Assembly: GCA_934256705.1 (NCBI GenBank)
Contig: CAKQPF010000012.1
Coordinates: 4,872-68,871, forward strand
Length of the DNA stretch: 64,000 bases
DNA from: an uncultured Prevotella sp.
Lineage (GTDB): Bacteria; Bacteroidota; Bacteroidia; Bacteroidales; Bacteroidaceae
Reading direction: 5' to 3'
A program made the position numbers and the translations under genes. The notes under the pieces were generated by a model that did not search any database, was not told the DNA's origin, and was given only the letters and a program-made list of their open reading frames with translations. Position 1 is the first letter of the stretch. The number at the start of each line of letters is the position of its first letter. Positions 25,022-33,789 of this stretch are shown piece after piece.

Positions 25022-26086
25022 ATGGAGTTAGATTTATCACCACTCAGCCTTCCAAGTGACAACAAGCGACCTTTCGTCATCGCCGGACCATGTTCCGCAG
25101 AGACGGAAGAGCAGGTAATGACCACAGCAATGCAGCTGGCAGAAAAGGGATGCCACATCTTCCGTGCGGGAGTATGGAAACCAAGAACCAAGCCAGGCGG
25201 CTTCGAAGGACACGGAGAGCCTGCACTGCAGTGGATGGAGCAGGCCCGCAAGGAGACCAAGATGCTCATGGGCACTGAGGTGGCTACACCGGAACACGTC
25301 GAACTGGCAATGAAATACAATATGGACGTGCTGTGGATCGGAGCACGCACTTCCGCCAATCCATTTGCCATGCAGTCACTCGCTGATGCTCTCAAGGGCA
25401 TTGACATCCCTGTTCTCGTCAAGAATCCTGTCAACCCTGACCTCGAACTCTGGATTGGAGCTATGGAGCGTCTCAATGCAGCCGGTGTGAAGAAACTTGG
25501 AGCGATACATCGCGGCTTCTCTTCTTACGACAAGACCATTTATCGCAATCTTCCTATGTGGCAGATTCCTATCGAGTTGCGTCGCCGCATTCCTGACCTT
25601 CCGATTTGCTGTGACCCATCCCACATGGGAGGTAAGCGCGAACTCGTGGCTCCGCTTTGCCAGCAGGCGATGGACCTCGGCTTTGACGGCTTGATGGTGG
25701 AAAGCCACTGTGATCCGGACAAGGCTTGGAGCGATGCGAAGCAACAGGTGACACCGGATGTCCTCGACTATATCCTTTCAATCCTTACAGTACGTAACGA
25801 AGTGAACACTACAGAAGATATCAAGATGCTGCGCAAGCAGATTGACCAGATAGACAACAGTCTGATGGAGATACTCTCCAAGCGTATGCGCGTCTGCCGC
25901 GAGATAGGCCAGTACAAGAAAGACCACAACCTCACCGTCCTCCAGACCGGCCGTTACAATGAAATCCTCGACAAGCGCGGTGCCCAGGGTGCTCTCTGCG
26001 GAATGAGTCCTGAATTCGTAAAGCAGATATTCGAGCACATCCATGAGGAGTCTGTCAGACAGCAGTTGGAGATAGTAAACCAGTAA
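25022..26086 (+). CDS. Bifunctional DAHP synthase / chorismate mutase
   Basis: 354 residues. The N-terminal part (about 1-260) is a 3-deoxy-arabino-heptulosonate-7-phosphate synthase of the KDO8P-synthase-like type: IAGPCSAET (20-28), AGVWKPRTKPGG (49-60), later CDPSHMGGKRE. The C-terminal part (about 262-354) is an AroQ-type chorismate mutase beginning LRKQIDQIDNSLMEIL. It therefore joins the first shikimate step to the branch towards Phe and Tyr in one chain, allowing prephenate or chorismate to control entry. Start at 25022 because upstream frame is overlap with the aminotransferase gene and AAC-rich repeat. Confidence 0.94.
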   Translation: MELDLSPLSLPSDNKRPFVIAGPCSAETEEQVMTTAMQLAEKGCHIFRAGVWKPRTKPGGFEGHGEPALQWMEQARKETKMLMGTEVATPEHVELAMKYNMDVLWIGARTSANPFAMQSLADALKGIDIPVLVKNPVNPDLELWIGAMERLNAAGVKKLGAIHRGFSSYDKTIYRNLPMWQIPIELRRRIPDLPICCDPSHMGGKRELVAPLCQQAMDLGFDGLMVESHCDPDKAWSDAKQQVTPDVLDYILSILTVRNEVNTTEDIKMLRKQIDQIDNSLMEILSKRMRVCREIGQYKKDHNLTVLQTGRYNEILDKRGAQGALCGMSPEFVKQIFEHIHEESVRQQLEIVNQ

Positions 26087-26113
26087 CGTCAAACCAAATA
26101 ACTGAACGTCAAG

Positions 26114-26896
26114 ATGAAAATATTGATTCTCGGTGCCGGAAAGATGGGATCTTTCTTTATCGACACCCTTTCATTCGAGCATGAAGTGGCTGTGTATGAG
26201 AAGAATCCGCAACGCTTGCGCTATACATACAACTGTCTCCGGTTTACCAAATTGGAGGAAATCCGTGACTTCGCTCCTGAGCTGGTCATCAATGCCGTGA
26301 CGGTGAAATACACTATTCCGGCTTTCGAGGAGGTAATACCTTATCTTCCTGAAAACTGCATCCTGAGCGATATTGCCTCCGTAAAGACCAATCTCAAGGA
26401 ATTCTATGACAAGACAGGGCGCCATTACGTCTCCACACACCCAATGTTCGGTCCTACGTTTGCCAATCTCAACCAACTCTCTGAGGAGAATGCCATCATC
26501 ATCAGCGAGGGAGACTATATGGGACGCTGCTTCTTCCGTGACCTTTACAGCAAGCTTGGTCTGAACATCTACGAATACACCTTCGACGAGCACGACCGCA
26601 CAGTGGCTTATTCGCTCAGCATACCGTTCGTCTCCACCTTCGTCTTTGCTGCAGTGATGAAGCATCAGGACGCTCCTGGCACCACTTTCAAGCGCCACAT
26701 GCGCATCGCCAAAGGTGTGCTCAACGAGGATGATTATCTCCTTCAGGAAATCCTGTTCAATCCTTACACGCACGACCAGGTGTCGGAAATCCGAACCGAA
26801 CTCAAGGAACTGCTTGAGATAATCGACAACAAGAATTCAGACGGCATGAAGTCGTATCTTGGCAAGATTCGCCATAACCTGAAGAATGAGGAATAG
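26114..26896 (+). CDS. tyrA: Prephenate dehydrogenase
   Basis: NAD(P)-dependent oxidative decarboxylation of prephenate to 4-hydroxyphenylpyruvate, the tyrosine branch. 260 residues with Rossmann motif GAGKMG (7-12) and the substrate/catalytic segment STHPMFGPT with its His near residue 112. No ACT domain is visible, so feedback control is likely to rest on the upstream enzymes and the attenuator. Last gene of the operon; ends before an AAC-rich hairpin shared with convergent nagB. Confidence 0.92.
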   Translation: MKILILGAGKMGSFFIDTLSFEHEVAVYEKNPQRLRYTYNCLRFTKLEEIRDFAPELVINAVTVKYTIPAFEEVIPYLPENCILSDIASVKTNLKEFYDKTGRHYVSTHPMFGPTFANLNQLSEENAIIISEGDYMGRCFFRDLYSKLGLNIYEYTFDEHDRTVAYSLSIPFVSTFVFAAVMKHQDAPGTTFKRHMRIAKGVLNEDDYLLQEILFNPYTHDQVSEIRTELKELLEIIDNKNSDGMKSYLGKIRHNLKNEE

Positions 26897-26913
26897 GTGG
26901 TGGTTGTTGTCTG

Positions 26914-26984
26914 GTGGTTTTGTTGTTTAGTCGTTTTGTTGAATGATATAATTGACAGAACAAACAACCAGACAACAAAACCAC
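26914..26984. repeat. AAC/GTT-rich hairpin between tyrA and nagB
   Basis: Arms at about 26914-26937 and 26961-26984 match at their outer 13 bp exactly and then imperfectly, with GTTGTTTTG units on one side and CAACAAAAC on the other. It lies between convergent genes and could act as a bidirectional terminator. Relatives are at 28908-28962, 43501-43572 and 63771-63863. Confidence 0.7.
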
Positions 26985-26996
26985 AAAACAAGCAGA

Positions 26997-27788
26997 CTAT
27001 AGATTACCTCTCTCCTTGTCGAGATAGTATTTGTAGGTACCTACAGTCAGTTCATCGCAGGCAGGTTCATCGCAGACCACGATGCAATGCGGGTGCATCT
27101 GGAGCATAGAAGCTGTCCATTTATGTGACACTGATCCGTCAACGATATGCTTCAATGCGCGAGACTTGTGGTGTCCGTTGCAGACGAGCAGCACCTCCTT
27201 TGCAGCCATCACGGTGCCGATGCCTACAGTAAGCGCCTGTGTAGGCACCTTGGAGAGGTCACCGTCAAAGAAACGGCTGTTTGCTATGATGGTGTCTGTG
27301 GTGAGGGTCTTGATGCGTGTCTTTGAACTGAGAGATGAACCCGGTTCATTGAACGCTAAGTGACCGTCAGGACCTACACCGCCCATGAAGAGGTCGATGC
27401 CTCCAGCAGCTTCTATCTTCGCTTCGTAAGACTCGCATTCTGCCACGAGGTCCTCGGCATTGCCGTTGAGGATATGCACGTTTTCCGGCTTGATGTCAAT
27501 GTGCGAGAAGAAATTCTTCCACATGAAAGAGTGGTATGACTCAGGGTGGTCCTCCGGGAGGTGCACGTATTCATCCATATTGAAAGTAACCACATTCTGG
27601 AAAGAAAGTTCTCCAGCCTCGTATTTCTTGATTAGTTCTCTATAGAGTCCAAGTGGGGAAGAGCCGGTAGGGCATCCCAATTTGAATGGTTTCTCTGGGG
27701 TAGGATTTGCATCATTGATGCGCTTAGCTACATAGTTGGCTGCCCAAACGGACATTTTGTCATAATCAGGTTCTATAATTACTCGCAT
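26997..27788 (-). CDS. nagB: Glucosamine-6-phosphate deaminase NagB
   Basis: Converts glucosamine-6-phosphate to fructose-6-phosphate and ammonia. 263 residues, the family length. Contains the substrate loop PTGSSPLGLY, the catalytic FNMDEYV with Asp72, and GPDGHLAFNEPGSS. A promoter about 120 bp upstream gives a structured leader (hairpin 27841-27892). Single gene unit between convergent tyrA and a long palindrome-rich spacer. Confidence 0.95.
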   Translation of the reverse strand: MRVIIEPDYDKMSVWAANYVAKRINDANPTPEKPFKLGCPTGSSPLGLYRELIKKYEAGELSFQNVVTFNMDEYVHLPEDHPESYHSFMWKNFFSHIDIKPENVHILNGNAEDLVAECESYEAKIEAAGGIDLFMGGVGPDGHLAFNEPGSSLSSKTRIKTLTTDTIIANSRFFDGDLSKVPTQALTVGIGTVMAAKEVLLVCNGHHKSRALKHIVDGSVSHKWTASMLQMHPHCIVVCDEPACDELTVGTYKYYLDKERGNL

Positions 27789-27840
27789 AAAAAGTAGGAT
27801 ATAAATTTGTTTTTATAATGATTCTGTAAAATTGCGGATC

Positions 27841-27892
27841 CTAAAATCCAAGTGACCCATTCCGCATCACTAAAGTGAACAAAGGATTTTAG
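27841..27892 (-). promoter_or_regulatory. Structured 5' leader of nagB
   Basis: A perfect 9-bp stem (27841-27849 with 27884-27892) encloses GTGA/TCAC pairing (27852-27855 with 27867-27870). It lies inside the predicted nagB leader, between the start codon and the promoter. No known riboswitch recognised. Confidence 0.45.
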
Positions 27893-27907
27893 AGTCATAT
27901 TGTTTCG

Positions 27908-27939
27908 CAAAGGTAATGATTTATTTTCAATTACACAAA
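27908..27939 (-). promoter_or_regulatory. nagB promoter
   Basis: Minus-strand TTTG (27939-27936), 20 bp, TACCTTTG (27915-27908). Predicted leader about 110 nt. Confidence 0.82.
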
Positions 27940-28228
27940 TTATTACTCCATTTTCTTTCGAAGCAGATTTCCGAATCCCACCCTTAAATGCCGACAAGTA
28001 ATTCTTACACAGCCTTTTATCTATTGATAATTTATCTTTATTTGAGTCATTTGTTTTAGAAAAAACACACAAATAAGAGGTGAAAGAGAACACGAATCCA
28101 CCGAATAAGCAAATCAAGGAGATTTGCTAAGGCAACATACTTGGTGTTTTGAGATTTCGATTGGTTTTTCACAGGTAGTAAAAACTTCTCATTCCGCAAA
28201 GGCTAATAAGAATAAAAGTTTGTGGTTT

Positions 28229-28366
28229 GGTAGTTAGCTAACCTAAAACACACACCCTATTGCATAAGTGTTTATCCTTAATATAATATATATTATTTAT
28301 AATATATATTATATTAATAGTATTTGAGTATAGGAAGGGGTGTGTGTTTTTGGTTAGCTAACTACC
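28229..28366. repeat. Nested 138-bp palindrome
   Basis: Outer arms of 29 bp (28229-28257 and 28338-28366) differ at one position. Within them is a perfect 18-bp AT-only palindrome (28278-28295 and 28300-28317, 4-nt loop). No reading frame. It resembles a small transposon end pair around an AT-rich core, but no clear target duplication flanks it. Confidence 0.85.
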
Positions 28367-28815
28367 TAACTAATAACCTTCAACACTTTTTCACAACCGT
28401 TAAAAGCAATAAGAAAAACCTCCGTGGCGACAACTTGAAAAAATGTTAACTCAATGCTTTCAGAAGAAGAAAAAGAGAGAAAAAAGCGGAATAATTCTTC
28501 CGCGTCCGCAATAGCATAGACATTGCATTGCAATATCTATGCTTTTACCCTCTAATAACTAAGCTATTACCTCCCAATCCCTATGCTTTTACCCTCGATT
28601 TTTCCACCCTTTTCCGCCCGAAAATTGCCCCTTTCTCATGCCCGATTTTCCAACAGTTTGACCATCAGGCGATTGCATAATCGGCGAGAATCGCATATTT
28701 GCGGACGGAAATTCTGGCGTGGATTTCATTTGTTAATAAATGAACAAATTGTGCAGTGGAATAAAATATCAATAGATAAAAACAAGAAAAAAAATAGAAA
28801 ACGATGACATTAAAA
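28367..28815. other. Non-coding spacer with GCATAG-type repeat copy B
   Basis: No credible gene. Between 28511 and 28594 are several half-units of the GCATAG repeat family (ATAGCATAGA, TATCTATGCTTTTACC, ACTAAGCTATTACC, CTATGCTTTTACC). The remainder is plain AT-rich sequence in which I see nothing else. Confidence 0.55.
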
Positions 28816-28895
28816 TAGGCAACTATATACTTTTAGGCACATGAGTACCACCATAATTGGTAGTGCTCATGTGCCTAAAAGTATATAGTTGCCTA
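28816..28895. repeat. 80-bp near-perfect palindrome
   Basis: Arms of 38 bp (28816-28853 and 28858-28895) with a 4-nt loop. All positions pair except one C/A mismatch and one G-T wobble. It would form a very stable hairpin or cruciform. It lies in the spacer upstream of nagB and downstream of gdhA. Confidence 0.92.
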
Positions 28896-28907
28896 AACAA
28901 AAATCTT

Positions 28908-28962
28908 ATTGTTGTTTAGTTGTTTGCCGATTCTGCCAACGAAACAACGAAACAACAAAACC
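28908..28962. repeat. AAC/GTT-rich hairpin
   Basis: Left arm TTGTTGTTTAGTTGTTTG and right arm of CAACGAAACAACGAAACAAC type pair imperfectly around a short centre. Same family as 26914-26984. Confidence 0.6.
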
Positions 28963-28993
28963 CATAGACAGCAGGCTAAAGTAAATGTAAAAC

Positions 28994-29026
28994 AAAAAAG
29001 GAGAGCATTGATTGCTCTCCTTTTTT
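28994..29026 (-). terminator. gdhA terminator
   Basis: Stem GGAGAGCA/TGCTCTCC with a 5-nt loop, extended by six A and six T on either side, 50 bp past the gdhA stop. Works on either strand. Confidence 0.92.
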
Positions 29027-29076
29027 AAAAGTCGTTATGTGCCTGATTGTGTATCGTTGGCGAAACGGTGTGTGTG

Positions 29077-30411
29077 TTAGACGATACCCTGAGCCATCAT
29101 AGCCTTGGCAACCTTCATGAAGCCGGCAACATTGGCACCCTTTACATAGTTGATGTAACCATCAGGCTCTGTACCATACTTCACACAGTTGGCATGGATG
29201 TCGTCCATGATGCGGTGGAGATAGTTGTCCACCTCTTCAGAAGTCCAGCGGAGACGCTCAGAGTTCTGGGACATCTCAAGTCCTGAAACGGATACGCCAC
29301 CAGCGTTTGCTGCCTTACCAGGAGAATAGAGAATCTTGGCATCCTGGAACACCTTGATGGCATCAGGAGTAGTAGGCATGTTTGCGCCTTCGGAAACAGC
29401 GATTACGCCGTTGGCTACCAGAGTCTTTGCTGCTTCCTCATTGATTTCATTCTGTGTAGCAGAAGGAAGGGCGATGTCAGCCTTTTCAGCCCAGGGCTTT
29501 GCGCCTTCAACATATTTGCAGCCGTACTTTTCAGCGTATTCACGAATACGTCCACGCTCTACATTCTTCAGCTCCTTCACGAAAGCGAGCTTCTCGGCAT
29601 CAATGCCGTCCGGATCATAGATGTATCCGTCAGAGTCGGAGAGAGTAACCACTTTCGCTCCAAGCTGTATGCACTTCTCAGTGGTATATTGAGCTACGTT
29701 TCCAGAGCCTGAAACGAGTACTGTCTTGCCAGCGAGCTCGATGCCACGGGTCTTGAGCATGTTGACGAGGAAATATACATTTCCATAACCTGTAGCCTCA
29801 GGACGGATGAGTGAGCCTCCGAATTCGAGACCTTTACCTGTGAGCATGCCAGTGAACTGATGGGTCAGTTTCTTGTACATACCGAACATATAACCGACTT
29901 CACGACCGCCAACACCGATGTCACCTGCTGGAACGTCCTCGTCAGCGCCTACGTGACGATAGAGCTCGGTCATGAATGCCTGACAGAAACGCATAACTTC
30001 AGCGTCAGACTTGCCACGTGGAGAGAAGTCGGAACCACCCTTTGCGCCACCCATCGGGAGGGTAGTGAGTGAATTCTTGAATGTCTGCTCAAAAGCGAGG
30101 AACTTGAGAATACCGAGATTTACGCTCTTGTGGAAACGGATACCGCCCTTGTAAGGACCAATCACGTTGTTGTGCTGGATACGATATCCCATGTTGGTCT
30201 GAACATTACCCTTGTCGTCAACCCATGAAACGCGGAACTCAATCACGCGATCTGGAATACAAAGACGCTCAATAAGGTTGGCACGCTCGAATTCAGGATG
30301 CTTGTTGTACTCTTCCTCAATTGTAGGAAGTACCTGACTTACTGCCTGGATGTACTCAGGCTCATTAGGAAATCTCTGCTTGAGATTTTCAACAATGTGT
30401 TGTGCGTTCAT
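29077..30411 (-). CDS. gdhA: Glutamate dehydrogenase
   Basis: Reductive amination of 2-oxoglutarate, the main ammonia assimilation route in gut Bacteroidota. 444 residues of the hexameric small class. Substrate lysines in GGIRFHKSVN, LPMGGAKGGSDFSP and the catalytic Lys in that loop are present; the dinucleotide fold has SGSGNVAQY. Cofactor preference (probably NADP) is not proven by sequence. I find no consensus promoter in the 150 bp upstream. A strong terminator follows. Confidence 0.96.
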   Translation of the reverse strand: MNAQHIVENLKQRFPNEPEYIQAVSQVLPTIEEEYNKHPEFERANLIERLCIPDRVIEFRVSWVDDKGNVQTNMGYRIQHNNVIGPYKGGIRFHKSVNLGILKFLAFEQTFKNSLTTLPMGGAKGGSDFSPRGKSDAEVMRFCQAFMTELYRHVGADEDVPAGDIGVGGREVGYMFGMYKKLTHQFTGMLTGKGLEFGGSLIRPEATGYGNVYFLVNMLKTRGIELAGKTVLVSGSGNVAQYTTEKCIQLGAKVVTLSDSDGYIYDPDGIDAEKLAFVKELKNVERGRIREYAEKYGCKYVEGAKPWAEKADIALPSATQNEINEEAAKTLVANGVIAVSEGANMPTTPDAIKVFQDAKILYSPGKAANAGGVSVSGLEMSQNSERLRWTSEEVDNYLHRIMDDIHANCVKYGTEPDGYINYVKGANVAGFMKVAKAMMAQGIV

Positions 30412-30475
30412 AAATGTTTGTTTTAATTTGGTTTATGTATGTTGAAAATATTATCCTGTAGTTATTTTTTTATAG

Positions 30476-30550
30476 AGGTGGGGTCTAAAAATTCACTTCG
30501 TATTATGGGTCGTCCTAAGCAAAGTGGAAAGTAATTTTCAGAACCCACTT
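30476..30550. repeat. Imperfect inverted repeat upstream of gdhA
   Basis: Arms at 30476-30498 and 30528-30550 match at most positions. Their sequence, GTGGGTTCT followed by AAAATTA-like bases, resembles the ends of the paired 200-bp elements at 35.2 and 36.8 kb, so it may be a shortened relative. Confidence 0.55.
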
Positions 30551-30561
30551 CTGTTTATATC

Positions 30562-32739
30562 TTACTTGAGATGAGTCATGAACCAGTCAGAAACCTGGCG
30601 GAGAAGGTGATTACGCTTGTTGCCGCCACGGATGCCGTGATTACAGTTGGTGTAAATAAGTTCACGGAAATCCTTGTCTGCCTCTACGAGAGCATCTGTG
30701 TAAACGAATGCATTCTGTGGGTGAACGTTATCGTCAGCAAGTCCGTGACAGAGGAGCAATGCACCGCTGAGATTCTTCACGCGTACAGTAGGGTTGATAT
30801 CATATCCGTCAGGATTCTCCTGAGGAGTACGCATATAACGCTCTGTGTAAACGGTGTCATAGAATCTCCAAGCTGTAGGAGGAGCGATGGAAACTCCGCA
30901 AGAGAAAACCTTACGAGTATCGCTCATGGACATCAGCGTATTGAAGCCACCGAAACTCCATCCCCAGATACCGATACGATTCTTGTCAACGTAGCTCTGC
31001 TTACCCAGCCAAAGTGCTGTCTCTACCTGGTCCTTTGATTCGAGATCGCCCATACGCTGATAGATGCACTTCTCAAAGTCTGTGCCTCTGAAGCCTGTAC
31101 CACGACCGTCAACGCTAACGATGATGAAGCCGTTTTCAGCGAGATAGTAGTCATACATACCACCTTGTCCCATTGAGCCGATAGCCCAGCTGTTTACTAC
31201 CTGCTGGCTTCCAGGACCACCATACTGGTGCATGATAACTGGATATTTCTTATTTGGGTCAAAGTCTGCAGGCTTGATCATCCATCCTTCGAGCTCTACG
31301 CCTTCAGAAGATGTGAATGTGAAGAACTCCTTCTTTGTGACAGGGTAAGCCTTCAACTTAGCCTTGAGTTCGCTATTGTCCTCCATTACCTTGATGTCCT
31401 TTCCCTTTGCATTGCATACAGCGAATGTGTAAGGATTGTCAGCATCACTCCATGTCTTGAGGAAATATTTGAAGTTGGAAGAGAACTGAGCAGAGGTGGT
31501 ACCTGCCTGAGGAGTCAAGCACTCCATCTTACCATTAGCGCGTGAAACGAAGATCTGACGATCCTTTGGAGTAGGGGAAGCACCCTGGAAATATACGTCA
31601 CCTGTCTTATCGTCAATGCCATACACCTCAGTGATGTCCTTACCAGGAAGGGTGATAGAACGCTTGAGATTGCCTACGTGAGTATAGACATTGGCAATGA
31701 TATTGCTTCCTGCATCGTTAGGCATGAGGATGTACTTTGGAGTAACGAACATATTGATGTACGCATTCTCCTTAATATATCTCTTGTCTTTCTGCTCTAT
31801 GATAACCTCAGACACAGTGCTACGTGGATTGGTAGCATACACTTTCAGATTGTCCTGGTGGCGGTTGAGCGTGAGGATGAGAATCTTGTTGGCATCCATC
31901 GTAGAGTAGATGCGAGGGATGTAGCCGTCAGCATCGAGAGGCACATTCATCTGTCGAGTAGCATGGCTCTTGATATCGTAGCTCCATGCAGAGACAGTAG
32001 CGTTTTCATCACCAGCCTTTGGATACTTATATGTATAGAAAGAGGTGTTGAAGCCATTGAACATCTGGAGGGAATACTGCTTTACGTTAGCCTCATTATA
32101 CTTGAGCCAGCAAATCATGGTTCCATCGGCATTGAAGCACATGGAAGAAGAAGTGGTAAATTCTTCCTCATTCACCCAGTCAGGAATACCATTGATAATC
32201 TTATTGAACTCACCGTCTTTGGTAATCTGGCTTTCTGCTCCATCATAAAGCAACTTAACGAGGAAGATATTATTGTCTCTTACGTAAGCGACAAGGTTAC
32301 CATCGTTGCTCCAGATAGGATTCTGGATATTGCCCTTAGAAGACAGTGGGGTAAGTCTGCGTGAAGCTATGTTGTACACATAGTATGTGGCACGAGTAGA
32401 ACGTCTATATACAGGCTCTGTTTCGGTGCGGATAAGCATCTTGGAACCATCAGGTGAAAGAATGTAATCATCGAAATAATTGATTTTCTCGCCAATGGTA
32501 TTGTTGACGTCAAACAATATTGAAGCCTGCTGTCCGTTTTTATAATAGTAAGACACGATTTGCTTTCCATCATTGGAAATTCTTGCATAGGTCTCGCCAT
32601 CAGGCAGTGCTCTCATTCCTGTGACATACTTAGCGGAAAATACTCCACTGGTAATGTCCTTGATTGTAAACTTACCTTCAGCGAATGACGACATAGCGAC
32701 AGACAGAAGGAGTGAACACATGACAAATAAAATCTTCAT
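30562..32739 (-). CDS. Dipeptidyl peptidase IV-type S9B peptidase
   Basis: Exported serine peptidase that removes N-terminal dipeptides, usually X-Pro. 725 residues with a signal peptide ending near residue 20 (SSFA). An eight-bladed propeller region with VNEEEF supplies the pair of glutamates that bind the free N terminus. The C-terminal hydrolase domain has GWSFGG (nucleophile), Asp in LADDNVHPQN and His in CNHGIRG. Likely periplasmic and used in peptide catabolism. Divergent from a radical SAM gene, with overlapping promoters. Confidence 0.93.
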   Translation of the reverse strand: MKILFVMCSLLLSVAMSSFAEGKFTIKDITSGVFSAKYVTGMRALPDGETYARISNDGKQIVSYYYKNGQQASILFDVNNTIGEKINYFDDYILSPDGSKMLIRTETEPVYRRSTRATYYVYNIASRRLTPLSSKGNIQNPIWSNDGNLVAYVRDNNIFLVKLLYDGAESQITKDGEFNKIINGIPDWVNEEEFTTSSSMCFNADGTMICWLKYNEANVKQYSLQMFNGFNTSFYTYKYPKAGDENATVSAWSYDIKSHATRQMNVPLDADGYIPRIYSTMDANKILILTLNRHQDNLKVYATNPRSTVSEVIIEQKDKRYIKENAYINMFVTPKYILMPNDAGSNIIANVYTHVGNLKRSITLPGKDITEVYGIDDKTGDVYFQGASPTPKDRQIFVSRANGKMECLTPQAGTTSAQFSSNFKYFLKTWSDADNPYTFAVCNAKGKDIKVMEDNSELKAKLKAYPVTKKEFFTFTSSEGVELEGWMIKPADFDPNKKYPVIMHQYGGPGSQQVVNSWAIGSMGQGGMYDYYLAENGFIIVSVDGRGTGFRGTDFEKCIYQRMGDLESKDQVETALWLGKQSYVDKNRIGIWGWSFGGFNTLMSMSDTRKVFSCGVSIAPPTAWRFYDTVYTERYMRTPQENPDGYDINPTVRVKNLSGALLLCHGLADDNVHPQNAFVYTDALVEADKDFRELIYTNCNHGIRGGNKRNHLLRQVSDWFMTHLK

Positions 32740-32764
32740 TTGGCTGTTGTTTTTAATTGCGGTG

Positions 32765-32792
32765 CAAAGTTAAACATTTTTTCGTATATTTG
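32765..32792. promoter_or_regulatory. Divergent promoters of the S9B peptidase and radical SAM genes
   Basis: Minus-strand TAACTTTG at 32772-32765 serves the peptidase. Plus-strand TATATTTG at 32785-32792 serves the radical SAM gene. The two face away within 30 bp, so RNA polymerase binding at one should hinder the other. Confidence 0.75.
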
Positions 32793-32859
32793 CAACTAAT
32801 TTTAAAGAAAAAGTAACAATATAATACGGAAAACTTAAAAATAACTACAAAAAGATATT

Positions 32860-33789
32860 ATGAAATTATATAATGACTATGGAAATTGGATTAGAAACAA
32901 GTTCGGGTATAGAGTGCAGAAGATCTCTATAGATGCGGGTTTTTCATGTCCAAACAGGGATGGAAGTATAGGTAAAGGAGGTTGCATATATTGTAATAAT
33001 GCAAGTTTTAGTCCTTCCTATTGTTCAGATACTGCTAACAGGCAATCGCAAGAGGAAATGCTGAATCTCGAAGCTGACAATATCTGTAGCCAGTTGAGAC
33101 GCGGAAAGCAATTCTTTGACAGAAAATATCCTGATATGAAATATATCGCATACTTTCAGTCGTTTACCAATACTTACGGTCCTATTGCAAGGTTAAGGAC
33201 TCTTTATGAGGCGGCCTTAAGCGAGAAGGATGTGGTAGGAATCAGCATTGCAACACGTCCAGACTGCGTTTCGGAGGAAACTCTCGACTATCTGGAAACC
33301 TTATCAAAGAAAACATTCCTTACAATGGAGTATGGAGTGGAGAGTCTGAATGACAGAACTCTCAAGATCATCAAGCGCGGACATGACAGTTCCTGTTCTA
33401 TTAATATAATAAGGAACACGCATGCGCGAGGGATAACGACCTGTGCTCATTTGATATTGGGTCTTCCAGATGAAGACGAGGAGGAAATCCTGCGTCAAGC
33501 GGACATCGTCAACTCACTTCCTATCGATATATTGAAGCTGCACCAACTGCAGATCACTCGTGGAACTCTATTGGAGAAGGATGCTGATCTCCAGAAAAGA
33601 TGCACCCTTTTTTCTCCGGAAGAATACATTCGGCTGATAGGAAAGTATATCAGGATACTGCGTCCTGAGATTGTCCTGGAACGCTTTACGAGCCAGTCTC
33701 CTTCAGACTTGCTCATAGCGCCGAGATGGGGTCTCAAGAATCATGAGTTTACTGATCTTTTGGAGAAGCATCTTTCCCGGCAGGCTTAG
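32860..33789 (+). CDS. Radical SAM protein, YhcC/TIGR01212 family
   Basis: 309 residues. The iron-sulfur cysteines are spaced C-x11-C-x2-C (Cys30, Cys42, Cys45), the pattern of the YhcC family rather than CxxxCxxC. Opens with the family's DYGNWIRNKFGYRVQKI. The biochemical reaction of this family is not firmly established to my knowledge. Its last 41 bp overlap the 3' end of the convergent helicase gene. Confidence 0.9.
   Translation: MKLYNDYGNWIRNKFGYRVQKISIDAGFSCPNRDGSIGKGGCIYCNNASFSPSYCSDTANRQSQEEMLNLEADNICSQLRRGKQFFDRKYPDMKYIAYFQSFTNTYGPIARLRTLYEAALSEKDVVGISIATRPDCVSEETLDYLETLSKKTFLTMEYGVESLNDRTLKIIKRGHDSSCSINIIRNTHARGITTCAHLILGLPDEDEEEILRQADIVNSLPIDILKLHQLQITRGTLLEKDADLQKRCTLFSPEEYIRLIGKYIRILRPEIVLERFTSQSPSDLLIAPRWGLKNHEFTDLLEKHLSRQA

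Noticed and set aside
28583..28807. A 74-codon plus-strand frame in the nagB-gdhA spacer
   Set aside because: No promoter, no recognisable domain, begins in GCATAG repeats and ends in A-rich sequence.
27789..29076. Replication origin in the palindrome-rich spacer
   Set aside because: No cluster of DnaA boxes (TTATCCACA type) seen and no dnaA or dnaN nearby; dnaB alone is not evidence of oriC.
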